Both the position numbers and the translations under genes were made by a program. 64,000 nt of DNA from an uncultured Lachnospiraceae bacterium (GTDB taxonomy: Bacteria > Bacillota > Clostridia > Lachnospirales > Lachnospiraceae): assembly GCA_903789615.1 (NCBI GenBank), contig CAIFEV010000004.1, positions 186,001 to 250,000 of the forward strand. Direction: 5' to 3'. This document shows positions 16,505 through 24,367 of the stretch, piece by piece. The notes under the pieces are model-generated. The model searched no databases and had not been told where the DNA came from. It worked only from the letters and a program-made list of their open reading frames with translations. Position 1 is the first letter of the stretch; each line of letters begins with the position of its first letter.

Positions 16505-17818
16505 ATGAAGAAACTCAGACCCAGTAAGAATATCCGTTTCCGCATCACCGCGGCTTTTGCGGTTGTGGGGATCGCTTCGGCCGCGCTTCCTTCATACACT
16601 GTCTTTGCAGACACGCAGGATGATCTGAATGCTGCCCGTCAGCAGGCGGACAGCTACAGCGCGTCCGGTGCGCAGCTGTCCGAAGAGCTGAACTCTCTTC
16701 TCGGAGATCTGAATACTTCCATGGAGAATCTTGCGGATATTGATTCGCAGATTTCGGAGAAGAATCAGCAGATTTCGGATCTGAGCGAACAGATATCCGA
16801 GGATCAGGCCAAAGCTTCCGATATGTATGACGCAATGGCCCTGCGCGTCCGCTACATGTACGAGAACAGCCGCTCCAATTCGACAGTTGAAATGCTCCTC
16901 TCATCCCAGGATTTCGCGGAATTTCTGAAGCGGACTTCCTACGTCGTCTCCATCAGCACATATGACAGGAGCAAGCTGCAGGAATTAAACGACATCATCA
17001 ACGGGGAGCAGCAGAAAAAAGAGCAGCAGGAAAACGATCTCGCCGCCCTGAATGAACTGAAAAGTTCCCAGACAGCCGCCCAGGAAGGCTTTGAACAGAT
17101 GATCGCCCAGAAACGGGCCCAGCTGCAGCAGAACGCTCAACTCCTGGCAGAGGCGGATTCTCTGGTCGATGTATACCGCGCCCAGATGGAAGCAGAAGCA
17201 GAGCAGCTCGACAGTGAGCGCATTGCCGCAGAGTCCTCACAGGCTGCCGCTTCATCAGACACCGCAGGGGCGTCATCTTCTGGCGCCGGCTCACCGCTTC
17301 TGACCGTACCGCAAAGCAGCACGGCGCAGACGGAAGCAGAGACCCCGGAAACGGCCGAGGCGTCCGAAAGCTCGGCAGCTCAGGAAACCGCCGAGCCCCA
17401 GACAGAGGAGCAGACAACTTCTGCAGAAAGCAGCAGTTCCTCCGGTTCTTCTTCTGCGTCCTATTCTGCAACAGAGCTTGACGTGATGGCCGCCCTCATG
17501 GAGGGCGAGGCAGGACCGAACAACTACGACGCGGAAGTCGCCGTCGGCTCCTGCGTCATGAACCGCGTGAACTCCGGTTCCTACGGCGGGTCTGTTCTGG
17601 AGGTCATCTACGCTCCCGGGCAGTTTATCGCCTCCTCTCAGTATTCCTACATGTTTGAGGCAATTCTTGCCAGAGGCGCCAGTGCAAGCTGCTACGAAGC
17701 CGCCCGCGCCGTTCTCTCCGGAACCATCACGCATCCTTATGTTCACTTTGTTTCGGCGAAGACCGCTGCCGCCAGAGGCATCAGCGGAACAAACATCGGC
17801 GGCAACGTGTACTATTGA
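16505..17818 (+). CDS. Secreted cell-wall hydrolase: coiled coil plus SleB-type domain
   Basis: Exported protein of 437 residues. A signal peptide covers about 1-35 with a cut near TVFA-DTQ. A long coiled coil (about 36-250) resembles the EnvC/PcsB N-terminal domain. A linker of Ser, Ala, Thr and Glu follows (about 255-335). The C-terminal domain is Hydrolase_2/SleB-like: LDVMAALMEGEAG with the expected catalytic Glu, then VAVGSCVMNRVNS. The likely task is cleaving peptidoglycan during growth or separation. ATG 16505 is chosen because it leads into the basic signal peptide; an upstream TTG or ATG extension is less likely. Convergent with the GH43 gene, two bases apart. Confidence 0.87.
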   Translation: MKKLRPSKNIRFRITAAFAVVGIASAALPSYTVFADTQDDLNAARQQADSYSASGAQLSEELNSLLGDLNTSMENLADIDSQISEKNQQISDLSEQISEDQAKASDMYDAMALRVRYMYENSRSNSTVEMLLSSQDFAEFLKRTSYVVSISTYDRSKLQELNDIINGEQQKKEQQENDLAALNELKSSQTAAQEGFEQMIAQKRAQLQQNAQLLAEADSLVDVYRAQMEAEAEQLDSERIAAESSQAAASSDTAGASSSGAGSPLLTVPQSSTAQTEAETPETAEASESSAAQETAEPQTEEQTTSAESSSSSGSSSASYSATELDVMAALMEGEAGPNNYDAEVAVGSCVMNRVNSGSYGGSVLEVIYAPGQFIASSQYSYMFEAILARGASASCYEAARAVLSGTITHPYVHFVSAKTAAARGISGTNIGGNVYY

Positions 17819-17820
17819 TT

Positions 17821-19488
17821 TCAAAACAAATCGGTATTTTTTCCATAGCGGACCCACGCGGCGCATATGCGCCCGGGGTCCGTTTTTACGTCTGCATTGT
17901 GGGAACAGAACAGACCGCTCTTCACGCCGACCCATCTTCCGGGCACGGCTTCCCGGCGAAAGATGCTCTCACTCTCTTCCCGAGTCCGCCCTGCCGAAAG
18001 CGATACAAGCCAGCGTGTGTGCTCCGGAACCATCTCACCGTTCTCATCTGTCTTTGCAGGCACGGTTCCCGCCGAAACCACGCTCATCCGGAAATATACG
18101 ATTTTTTCCTTCTTCATGGCAAATGAAGCCGGCAGTATGCTGCTCTCTTTGTATTCTTCCGTATAGCAGCTCTGTCTGTCAAATTCCTGGTGTCCTTCGA
18201 TTGTCTCCAGAAGATACGAATTCCCCTGTCTTCTGACCTGCAGGACCTGATAGTTCTGTCCGAGAGAAATAATGCCGGCTCTGTCTCCGTCATGAAGATC
18301 GCTCACGTCCATCTCGCATTCCCAGAAAAACTGCGGAGCCGGCCATTTCTGCAGAAGCAGATTGCGCAGATCTCCCGTCGGGCGCAGACGGTTGGCCGGT
18401 ATGGCACTTAGAACTAGTCCCTTGCCGCGCTTCTGTGTATCCGTGAAATCAGGGTCCGGATTGGCGTTCCACTGCCAGGCCAGGTTCGGACCTGCATTCT
18501 CAAATTCATCGCTGCAAACCGGCTCAACATCCGTCTGGCTTGCCAGCAGAGCCGCATTCTCCTCCAGATTGTTCAGGATCTTCGGCTTGTTACAACGTGT
18601 AACCGGAACGCCGCAGGTGTCTCCCGGCGCGGCAGCGCCGATCACCGGCCAGTCCGTCACCCAGCGCATCGGTTCAAGGTGAATCACCCGCCCTGCAGCC
18701 TGCTGATCCTGAAAATGGATGAACCAGTCCTCTCCTGCCGGCGTCGTCACCCACGCGCCCTGGTGCGGGCCGTTCACCTTTGTGTTTCCCTGATGCAGAA
18801 CCGTGCGGTATTCATAGGGTCCGTAAATATTCCGGCTTCTCAGAACAAGCTGCCATCCCTGTTTCACGCCGCCGGCCGGAGCAAAGATGTAATACCATCC
18901 GCCCCGCTTATAGAGTTTCGGACCTTCAACAGTTGGATTTCCGGTCGCCTCGCCGTCAAAGACAAGCTTCGGACCGGAAATCAGACTCATGCCGTCCGGT
19001 GCCATCTCCGAGATATACAGCACACTCTTCCTGTGGGCCCGCGATCCCGCCAGGGCATTTACAAGATATGCGCGGCCGTCATCATCCCAAAGCGGGCAGG
19101 GATCAATCCAGCCCGCGCCGGGACGGATGTTCACCGGATCGCTCCACTCTCCGGCCGGGTCATCCGCCGTCGTGACATATATCCCTTCGTCCGGCATCGG
19201 AAAATAAATGTAGAATTTCCCGCCGTGCTGCCGGATTGCCGGGGCCCAGACACCGCATCCGTGCACCGGATTTTCGTATCGGAACTCCGGGATGCGGGGG
19301 AGGGCGTAGTTTATCACTTTCCAGTGCACAAGATCCCTGGAATGAAGAATCGGAAGCCCCGGCACATTGCTGAAACTCGAGGCCGTCATAAAAAAGTCGT
19401 CTCCGGCCCGGATCACATCCGGATCAGAGTAATCCGAAAAAAGTATCGGGTTTGAGTAGGTCCCGTCTCCATTGTCAGGCTGCCACAT
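17821..19488 (-). CDS. GH43 family glycosidase (beta-xylosidase / arabinofuranosidase type)
   Basis: Cytosolic enzyme of 555 residues with an N-terminal five-bladed propeller of GH43 and a C-terminal beta-sandwich (about 340-555) as in XynB-type beta-xylosidases. The catalytic base is the first Asp of SDPDVIR near residue 22; the pKa-modulating Asp lies in GWIDPCPLWDDDG, and the acid Glu in PTVEGPKLY. No signal peptide, so it acts on imported oligosaccharides. AAGGAGATAAA precedes the ATG. It starts 10 bases after coaBC on the same strand, an odd neighbour for a CoA operon. Exact sugar specificity cannot be read. Confidence 0.88.
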   Translation of the reverse strand: MWQPDNGDGTYSNPILFSDYSDPDVIRAGDDFFMTASSFSNVPGLPILHSRDLVHWKVINYALPRIPEFRYENPVHGCGVWAPAIRQHGGKFYIYFPMPDEGIYVTTADDPAGEWSDPVNIRPGAGWIDPCPLWDDDGRAYLVNALAGSRAHRKSVLYISEMAPDGMSLISGPKLVFDGEATGNPTVEGPKLYKRGGWYYIFAPAGGVKQGWQLVLRSRNIYGPYEYRTVLHQGNTKVNGPHQGAWVTTPAGEDWFIHFQDQQAAGRVIHLEPMRWVTDWPVIGAAAPGDTCGVPVTRCNKPKILNNLEENAALLASQTDVEPVCSDEFENAGPNLAWQWNANPDPDFTDTQKRGKGLVLSAIPANRLRPTGDLRNLLLQKWPAPQFFWECEMDVSDLHDGDRAGIISLGQNYQVLQVRRQGNSYLLETIEGHQEFDRQSCYTEEYKESSILPASFAMKKEKIVYFRMSVVSAGTVPAKTDENGEMVPEHTRWLVSLSAGRTREESESIFRREAVPGRWVGVKSGLFCSHNADVKTDPGRICAAWVRYGKNTDLF

Positions 19489-19498
19489 TTTATCTCCT

Positions 19499-20692
19499 TT
19501 ACTGCATCTTGGCGCGAATCAGGTCCAGAATTTTCTCCGCTGTCTCAGCCTTGCTCATCAGCGGCAGCTGCGTCTCGGAATCTTTCGTTATCACCGTCAC
19601 GACATTGGTGTCACTTCCGAATCCCGCGCCGGGAGTCCGCAGACTGTTGGCACAGATCATATCCAGATTTTTCTTTTCGAGCTTTTTTCTTGAATTCTCA
19701 AGAAGATTCTCCGTCTCCATCGAGAAGCCGCAGAGGAACTGCCATTCGCGCTTGTTTGTCCCGAGCTGTTCCAGAATATCTCTGGTTCTTTTCAGTTTCA
19801 GCGTCAGGTCATCATCCTGTTTTTTTATTTTTTCATCTGCCCTCGTCTCAGGGGTGTAATCTGCCACGGCTGCTGCTTTTATAATGATATCACATTCCGG
19901 GGCATATTCCATACAGGCATCATACATGTCCTGAGCGCTTAGCACCGGAATGCTTTTCACCCACGGCACCGGCGGCAGACTCACCGGACCTGAGACAAGC
20001 GTTACATCCGCTCCGCGCAGCATGGCAATTTCCGCCAGGCAGTATCCCATCCGGCCGGTTGAGTGATTGCTGATGAACCGTACCGGATCAATCGCCTCCA
20101 TCGTCGGCCCCGCCGTCACAAGTACCTTTTTGCCGGCAAGATCCTTGTCAAATTCACAGGCAGCGCGTATCGATTCAAACAGAAGGCTGACGTCCGGCAG
20201 CTTCCCCTCTCCCGTCTCGCCGCACGCCAGGCGGCCGCTTGCAGGCGTCAGAACCCTCACGCCGTATCCGGCCAGCCGCTTCAGGTTGTCCTGCGTGACC
20301 GGATTTCTGTACATCCGAGTATTCATGGCAGGAGCCACAATCTTCGGACACTCGCAGGCAAGCCATGTCGTGCTCAGCATGTCGTCAGCGATCCCGCACG
20401 AAAGTTTCGCGAGGATATCGGCGCTGGCGGGGGCCACAAGGAATACATCGGCCTGCGCGGCTAAAGACACATGCTCCACTGAATACTGAAAATTCCGGTC
20501 GAATGTGTCGACCAGACACTTGTTGGACGTAAGTGTCTCAAATGCGATGGGATTGATGAAATGACAGGCATTTTCCGTCATCAGGACGTGAACATCGCAC
20601 CCCGCCTTTACCAGCCGGCTGGCCAGATCCGCCGCCTTGTACGCCGCAATCGATCCGGACACCCCCAGCAGAACATGTTTTCCTTTCAGCAT
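19499..20692 (-). CDS. coaBC: CoaBC: phosphopantothenoylcysteine decarboxylase / synthetase
   Basis: Bifunctional CoA enzyme of 397 residues that joins cysteine to 4'-phosphopantothenate and decarboxylates the product. The flavoprotein CoaC part has the catalytic His in SVEHVSLAA, the PAMNTRMY motif and the active Cys in GRLACGETGEG. The CoaB part has SNHSTGRMG and the Lys in IIKAAAVADY. ATG 20692 follows GGAGG by six bases; a five-codon extension is dismissed. It begins one base after the coaX stop, so the two steps are coupled. Confidence 0.95.
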   Translation of the reverse strand: MLKGKHVLLGVSGSIAAYKAADLASRLVKAGCDVHVLMTENACHFINPIAFETLTSNKCLVDTFDRNFQYSVEHVSLAAQADVFLVAPASADILAKLSCGIADDMLSTTWLACECPKIVAPAMNTRMYRNPVTQDNLKRLAGYGVRVLTPASGRLACGETGEGKLPDVSLLFESIRAACEFDKDLAGKKVLVTAGPTMEAIDPVRFISNHSTGRMGYCLAEIAMLRGADVTLVSGPVSLPPVPWVKSIPVLSAQDMYDACMEYAPECDIIIKAAAVADYTPETRADEKIKKQDDDLTLKLKRTRDILEQLGTNKREWQFLCGFSMETENLLENSRKKLEKKNLDMICANSLRTPGAGFGSDTNVVTVITKDSETQLPLMSKAETAEKILDLIRAKMQ

Positions 20693-20693
20693 A

Positions 20694-21521
20694 TCATTCC
20701 TCCACATTTTTCAGGTAGATGAGCTGCAGGCCCTTTATGAGAAGACTGTTGTCAATGATAATGTCTTTCCGGCGGCAGGCAGGGATGACCGTGCGGGCAA
20801 GTCCGCCTGTCGCCACGACGTGGCAGCGGCCCGGAAGATTAACCGGGCTTTCCGCGCCGCGCAGTCCCGCCTCCTCTTCTATGCGCGCGAGCATTCCGTC
20901 AATCATGGACGCGTAGCCGTAGACGGCGCCGCTTGCCATACAATCAACTGTGTTTCTGCCGATAACCTTAGGCGGCGCTTCCAGAGAGATCCGCGGCAGC
21001 TGGGCTGTGCGCGTGACGAGGGAATCAACCGCCACCTGGAGGCCCGGTATGATGACGCCGCCCGAATAATTTCCAGCCGCATCCACAAGGGAAAATGTCG
21101 TCGCCGTGCCGAAGTCGATGATAATGACCGGTGCTCCGTATTCAGCAAGGGCCCCGACCGCATCTACGATCTGGTCCGAGCCAACCTGTTTCGACTGATC
21201 CATGCGGATGTTCAGTCCCGTGCGGATTCCGGCGCCGACCAGGAGCGGGCGGATTCCGGTGACCTTTTCCACTGCCTCCAGGACCGGGTGATTCAGCTGC
21301 GGAACGACAGATGACAGAATCGCGCCCTGAATCGCCTCAGGGCTGATCCCGTGCAGCTCCAGCAGCATCTTGAACGAAACAGCATATTCCAGAGCTGTCT
21401 TGGTGTGATCGGTCGAAATGCGCTCCTCAAAGGAAATCTTCTTTCCGTCTGCAACTCCCACCACGATATTGGTGTTGCCCATGTCGATGGCCAGTATCGT
21501 GCCGCGGCGGTTTTCTTTCAT
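20694..21521 (-). CDS. coaX: Type III pantothenate kinase CoaX
   Basis: Kinase of 275 residues that phosphorylates pantothenate, the first step to CoA. It shows the ASKHA-fold phosphate loop DMGNTNIVVG at the N terminus, the GSDQIVDAVGA segment and the second Asp-Gly motif DFGTATTF, all typical of type III enzymes. AAGGAGG lies seven bases upstream of the ATG. It sits between a pantothenate-type ECF transporter gene and coaBC. Confidence 0.95.
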   Translation of the reverse strand: MKENRRGTILAIDMGNTNIVVGVADGKKISFEERISTDHTKTALEYAVSFKMLLELHGISPEAIQGAILSSVVPQLNHPVLEAVEKVTGIRPLLVGAGIRTGLNIRMDQSKQVGSDQIVDAVGALAEYGAPVIIIDFGTATTFSLVDAAGNYSGGVIIPGLQVAVDSLVTRTAQLPRISLEAPPKVIGRNTVDCMASGAVYGYASMIDGMLARIEEEAGLRGAESPVNLPGRCHVVATGGLARTVIPACRRKDIIIDNSLLIKGLQLIYLKNVEE

Positions 21522-21576
21522 GCAAATGCCTCCTTCAGGCAGAAAGGCAGGGACAAAAGCCCTGTCGGATTTATGT

Positions 21577-22434
21577 CTACAGATTCCGGTTTTTCGCTCT
21601 TCTCAGCGGCTTTCCGATGCCAAGCACCAGTACGCCGGCAATAATCGCCTCAATCACACCGTTAAAAGAGATAACACCGAGAATTACCGTCAGGACCGCG
21701 TCCGGTGAAACATTCAGAGCCGCGGCGTATGAATCCCTGTACAGAATGTAGATCGACGGCATGACGATGAGCGTATTCGTTAGCGCTCCCGTTATTCCGG
21801 ATAGAGTATACGCAAGGACATCTCCCTTCCGTCCTTTCACCGAGATAAGAAACAGAGCAAAAACCGCCGCAGCGGCAGCAGTTCCGATAACAGCTGCCGC
21901 TGCCCCCGGGAGCCCTGATCTGACACAAAACGCTCTCACACCGAAGGCGACAAGAAGGGATACGAGAATATCCAGAATCGTCAGTCCCATGCGTTTTTTC
22001 CCGGAAGTGTCCAGTGCCATGACACCTCTGAAGACATAGTACGGAAGCACCCCGACCAGAATCCGGGGCACAAAGCAGATGAAAGCACTCTTCCAGATAC
22101 CGGACGGACCGATGACAGAATAGGCCAGCACCGGTGAAAACACAAAGGCAGAGAGCGTCGAAGGCATATACGTGTTTTTCAGGAAACTGGTGAGTCCGAA
22201 GATGAATCCCAGAAATGCCCCCTGTGCCGGTCCGAGAAGGATCGCGCCCAGGATGACCGGAACATGAATAATGGTTGCATTGATGACGCCCAGAGGGATA
22301 TACCCGAGAGGCGTGATGCTCATGAAGACAATGATCGCCGTGAAAAATGCCAGCAGAACCAGGTCTGCTGTCTTCCTGCGAATTCTGAGTGAACCGCCCT
22401 GTCCGGACTGGTTCCTTCCCGCTTTAGTTCTCAT
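21577..22434 (-). CDS. ECF transporter S component, probably pantothenate (PanT-like)
   Basis: Membrane protein of about 285 residues with a basic N terminus and about eight hydrophobic stretches. The segment PLGYIPLGVINATIIHVPVILGAILLGP is typical of ECF S components, of which the PanT group is the best fit. The job, binding a vitamin and working with a shared EcfAAT module, is inferred from neighbours: coaX and coaBC follow at 55 and 0-1 bases. ATG at 22434 lies nine bases after AGGAGG; another ATG two codons earlier is too close to that site. A TATACT box lies about 50 bases upstream. Confidence 0.82.
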   Translation of the reverse strand: MRTKAGRNQSGQGGSLRIRRKTADLVLLAFFTAIIVFMSITPLGYIPLGVINATIIHVPVILGAILLGPAQGAFLGFIFGLTSFLKNTYMPSTLSAFVFSPVLAYSVIGPSGIWKSAFICFVPRILVGVLPYYVFRGVMALDTSGKKRMGLTILDILVSLLVAFGVRAFCVRSGLPGAAAAVIGTAAAAAVFALFLISVKGRKGDVLAYTLSGITGALTNTLIVMPSIYILYRDSYAAALNVSPDAVLTVILGVISFNGVIEAIIAGVLVLGIGKPLRRAKNRNL

Positions 22435-22551
22435 ATACATTTTCCTCCTGTTATCGTTCGCTTTATGCGATACAACACAGTTATCCAGTATACCATCATC
22501 TCCCGCACCCGTCTGCATGAAAAAGAAAACATGCGCCTGACCGGAACGTGG

Positions 22552-22557
22552 TATAAT
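22552..22557 (+). promoter_or_regulatory. Extended -10 promoter of the 38-residue protein gene
   Basis: TATAAT preceded by TG and one base (TGGTATAAT, 22549-22557), 45 bases before the ATG. No good -35 is seen. Confidence 0.6.
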
Positions 22558-22601
22558 GAACACGATTTATCTGCAATTTATTATATCGGAGGCTTTTTCA
22601 T

Positions 22602-22718
22602 ATGTCAAAAATGGGTAAGAAGAACAAGGATTCAAAGGAAGCGCAGACCAAAAAAGCACTTCAGCAGCTTGCCGCTGTCGCGCGCCGTCAGCAGAAGAAA
22701 GCCGCAAAGAAGAAGTGA
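22602..22718 (+). CDS. Small Lys-rich protein of 38 residues
   Basis: Short open frame starting MSKMGKKNKDSKEAQ and ending AAKKK, with 12 Lys and 2 Arg among 38 residues and only two acidic side chains. GGAGG lies nine bases before the ATG. It has an extended -10 promoter upstream and a strong terminator 30 bases after the stop, so it is a complete independent gene. The middle part (KKALQQLAAVARRQQKKA) could form an amphipathic basic helix; binding to nucleic acid or ribosome is a guess. No family recognised. Confidence 0.75.
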   Translation: MSKMGKKNKDSKEAQTKKALQQLAAVARRQQKKAAKKK

Positions 22719-22748
22719 TCCTGCGTTTTCAAACATATTAATAATATA

Positions 22749-22795
22749 GGAGCAGCTGTCTGCATTAACGTTGCGTCAGCTGCTCCTTATTTTTT
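22749..22795 (+). terminator. Intrinsic terminator after small basic protein gene
   Basis: Ten-base perfect stem GGAGCAGCTG/CAGCTGCTCC (22749-22758 with 22777-22786) followed by TTATTTTTT. It may also serve the convergent SGNH gene, which ends at 22804. Confidence 0.88.
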
Positions 22796-22803
22796 GACGT
22801 GTA

Positions 22804-23565
22804 TTATTTCATCCGTTCCACAATCTCCTGCGCCAGAATTCCGGCGATGATATCCGCACCCTCATCGGACGGATGCAGCCCGTCATACGTCAGGCCGACC
22901 GCTTCCGGCGGATACGGATATTCATCCCGGTCCGGGTCGTACGGAACCCCGATATAGTCAGGATAGGGAAGATCCGTCTCCTTTCCGTTTACCCGTTTCC
23001 GCTGAAACTTCACGGCATTGGCCACGGTGATGCCCGAGCGGTCATGCAGATTGACCGGATATACATGTTCACCGCCTACGCAGCTGAATATTGCCGCTGC
23101 CACGTCGGACAGATTCTGCCCTGCCTCCGGGGCGTAGCTCCCATGGTCGATATGATGGTGATCCAGGCAATAGATAAAGTCGCTTCTCTCCACCGGGTTC
23201 ATGACAAAAATGGGCGACGTGCTCACCTTTCGGATGTTTCCGATAATACAGGCGAGATTCCCGAGAATCGTACCGGGGCACTTCCCGTCAAAATCTTTCT
23301 TCGTTCCGCAGGGCGTCTTAAAGGAGAACCAGTCATTGGTCCCGAGCAGAATCGAGTAAAAATCAGCTTCCGGAAACGGCATATCAAGAAAATTCTCTGT
23401 CGCCGCGCCGTTTATCCCGCAGTTGATGACCCGGACGGTCCCTAGTTCCGGCTCCAGTTTTTCAACCGTCCTGGTCACATATCCCTTGTGAAGGCGGTAT
23501 CCCGTCTCATCCAGATGGTCATTCAGATACGTAAAAGAATCACCGATTGCACACCAGATCTTCAT
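22804..23565 (-). CDS. SGNH/GDSL-type esterase
   Basis: Hydrolase of 253 residues of the SGNH family with no signal peptide. Block I is IGDSF with the nucleophile Ser near residue 10, the Gly block is INCGINGA, block III is LLGTNDW, and block V is YDGLHPSDEG with the catalytic Asp and His. It probably removes acetyl or other acyl groups from imported glycans, as YesT-type enzymes do. GAGGAGCTGAAGAA precedes the ATG. Last gene of the system A operon, four bases after the regulator gene. Confidence 0.85.
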   Translation of the reverse strand: MKIWCAIGDSFTYLNDHLDETGYRLHKGYVTRTVEKLEPELGTVRVINCGINGAATENFLDMPFPEADFYSILLGTNDWFSFKTPCGTKKDFDGKCPGTILGNLACIIGNIRKVSTSPIFVMNPVERSDFIYCLDHHHIDHGSYAPEAGQNLSDVAAAIFSCVGGEHVYPVNLHDRSGITVANAVKFQRKRVNGKETDLPYPDYIGVPYDPDRDEYPYPPEAVGLTYDGLHPSDEGADIIAGILAQEIVERMK

Positions 23566-23569
23566 TTCT

Positions 23570-24367
23570 TCAGCTCCTCAATATTTTTTTATACTCTGAC
23601 GGGGTTTTCCCGGAGTATTTTTTAAATGCAATACTGAAATACTGGGAATTGTTCCCATAACCAGTCTCATCTGCCACCTGCTGAATCTGAATATCCGGAT
23701 TTTCTGCCATAAGCGCCATGGCTGTCGCCATCCGTTTTTCAAGAAGCCATGTACTGAATTTTTTACCGGTCTCCTTTTGAAACAACTTACCCAGATAATT
23801 TTCATTCAGAAACATCCGGTTTGCAGATATCCATTTCAGAGAAAGATTTTCATTGGCAATCTCATTGTTTACGATGCTGATAATCCGGCTTACTGTCGAT
23901 GAAAAATGTACGCTCTCTCCTGCTGGTGCACTTTCGCCGGTCTGTCTGAGCAGTTCCTCTTTTTCTCTTTCGTTTTTCTGGCGGAGTACAGCTTCCATCA
24001 AAGTATCTTCACTGATGGGTTTGAGCAGATAGTCCTTCGCTCCGCAGCGGAGAGCCTCTCTTGCATAGTCAAATTCCGCATATCCGCTTATTACGATAGA
24101 GCGGACATCCGGATACTCTCTGGAAACTCTTCGGATCAGTTCAATTCCGCTTATAACAGGCATCCGGACATCGGCCAGCATCAGATTGACATTCTCAAAT
24201 CCTTCTTCATTTCTGCCTGCCCGTTCCAGATAATCCAGCGCTTCCGGAGCATTGGCCGCAGCCTTGACGACTTTCACACCATAGCTGGCCCAGTCCAGTG
24301 CGCCTGCTATGACTTCACGGACCAGCTTCTCATCATCCACCACCATGATTGTGTATTCTTTGTTCAT
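23570..24367 (-). CDS. YesN-type response regulator with AraC DNA-binding domain
   Basis: Regulator of 265 residues. The receiver domain has the acidic pair VVDDEK, phospho-acceptor Asp66 in LADVRMP and Lys in YLLKP. The C-terminal AraC domain has two helix-turn-helix units, the second in GYGNNSQYFSIAFKKYSGKTP. Its ATG overlaps the stop of the kinase gene (ATGA), so the pair is coupled. Being inside the transporter operon, it probably controls its own operon. Confidence 0.92.
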   Translation of the reverse strand: MNKEYTIMVVDDEKLVREVIAGALDWASYGVKVVKAAANAPEALDYLERAGRNEEGFENVNLMLADVRMPVISGIELIRRVSREYPDVRSIVISGYAEFDYAREALRCGAKDYLLKPISEDTLMEAVLRQKNEREKEELLRQTGESAPAGESVHFSSTVSRIISIVNNEIANENLSLKWISANRMFLNENYLGKLFQKETGKKFSTWLLEKRMATAMALMAENPDIQIQQVADETGYGNNSQYFSIAFKKYSGKTPSEYKKILRS

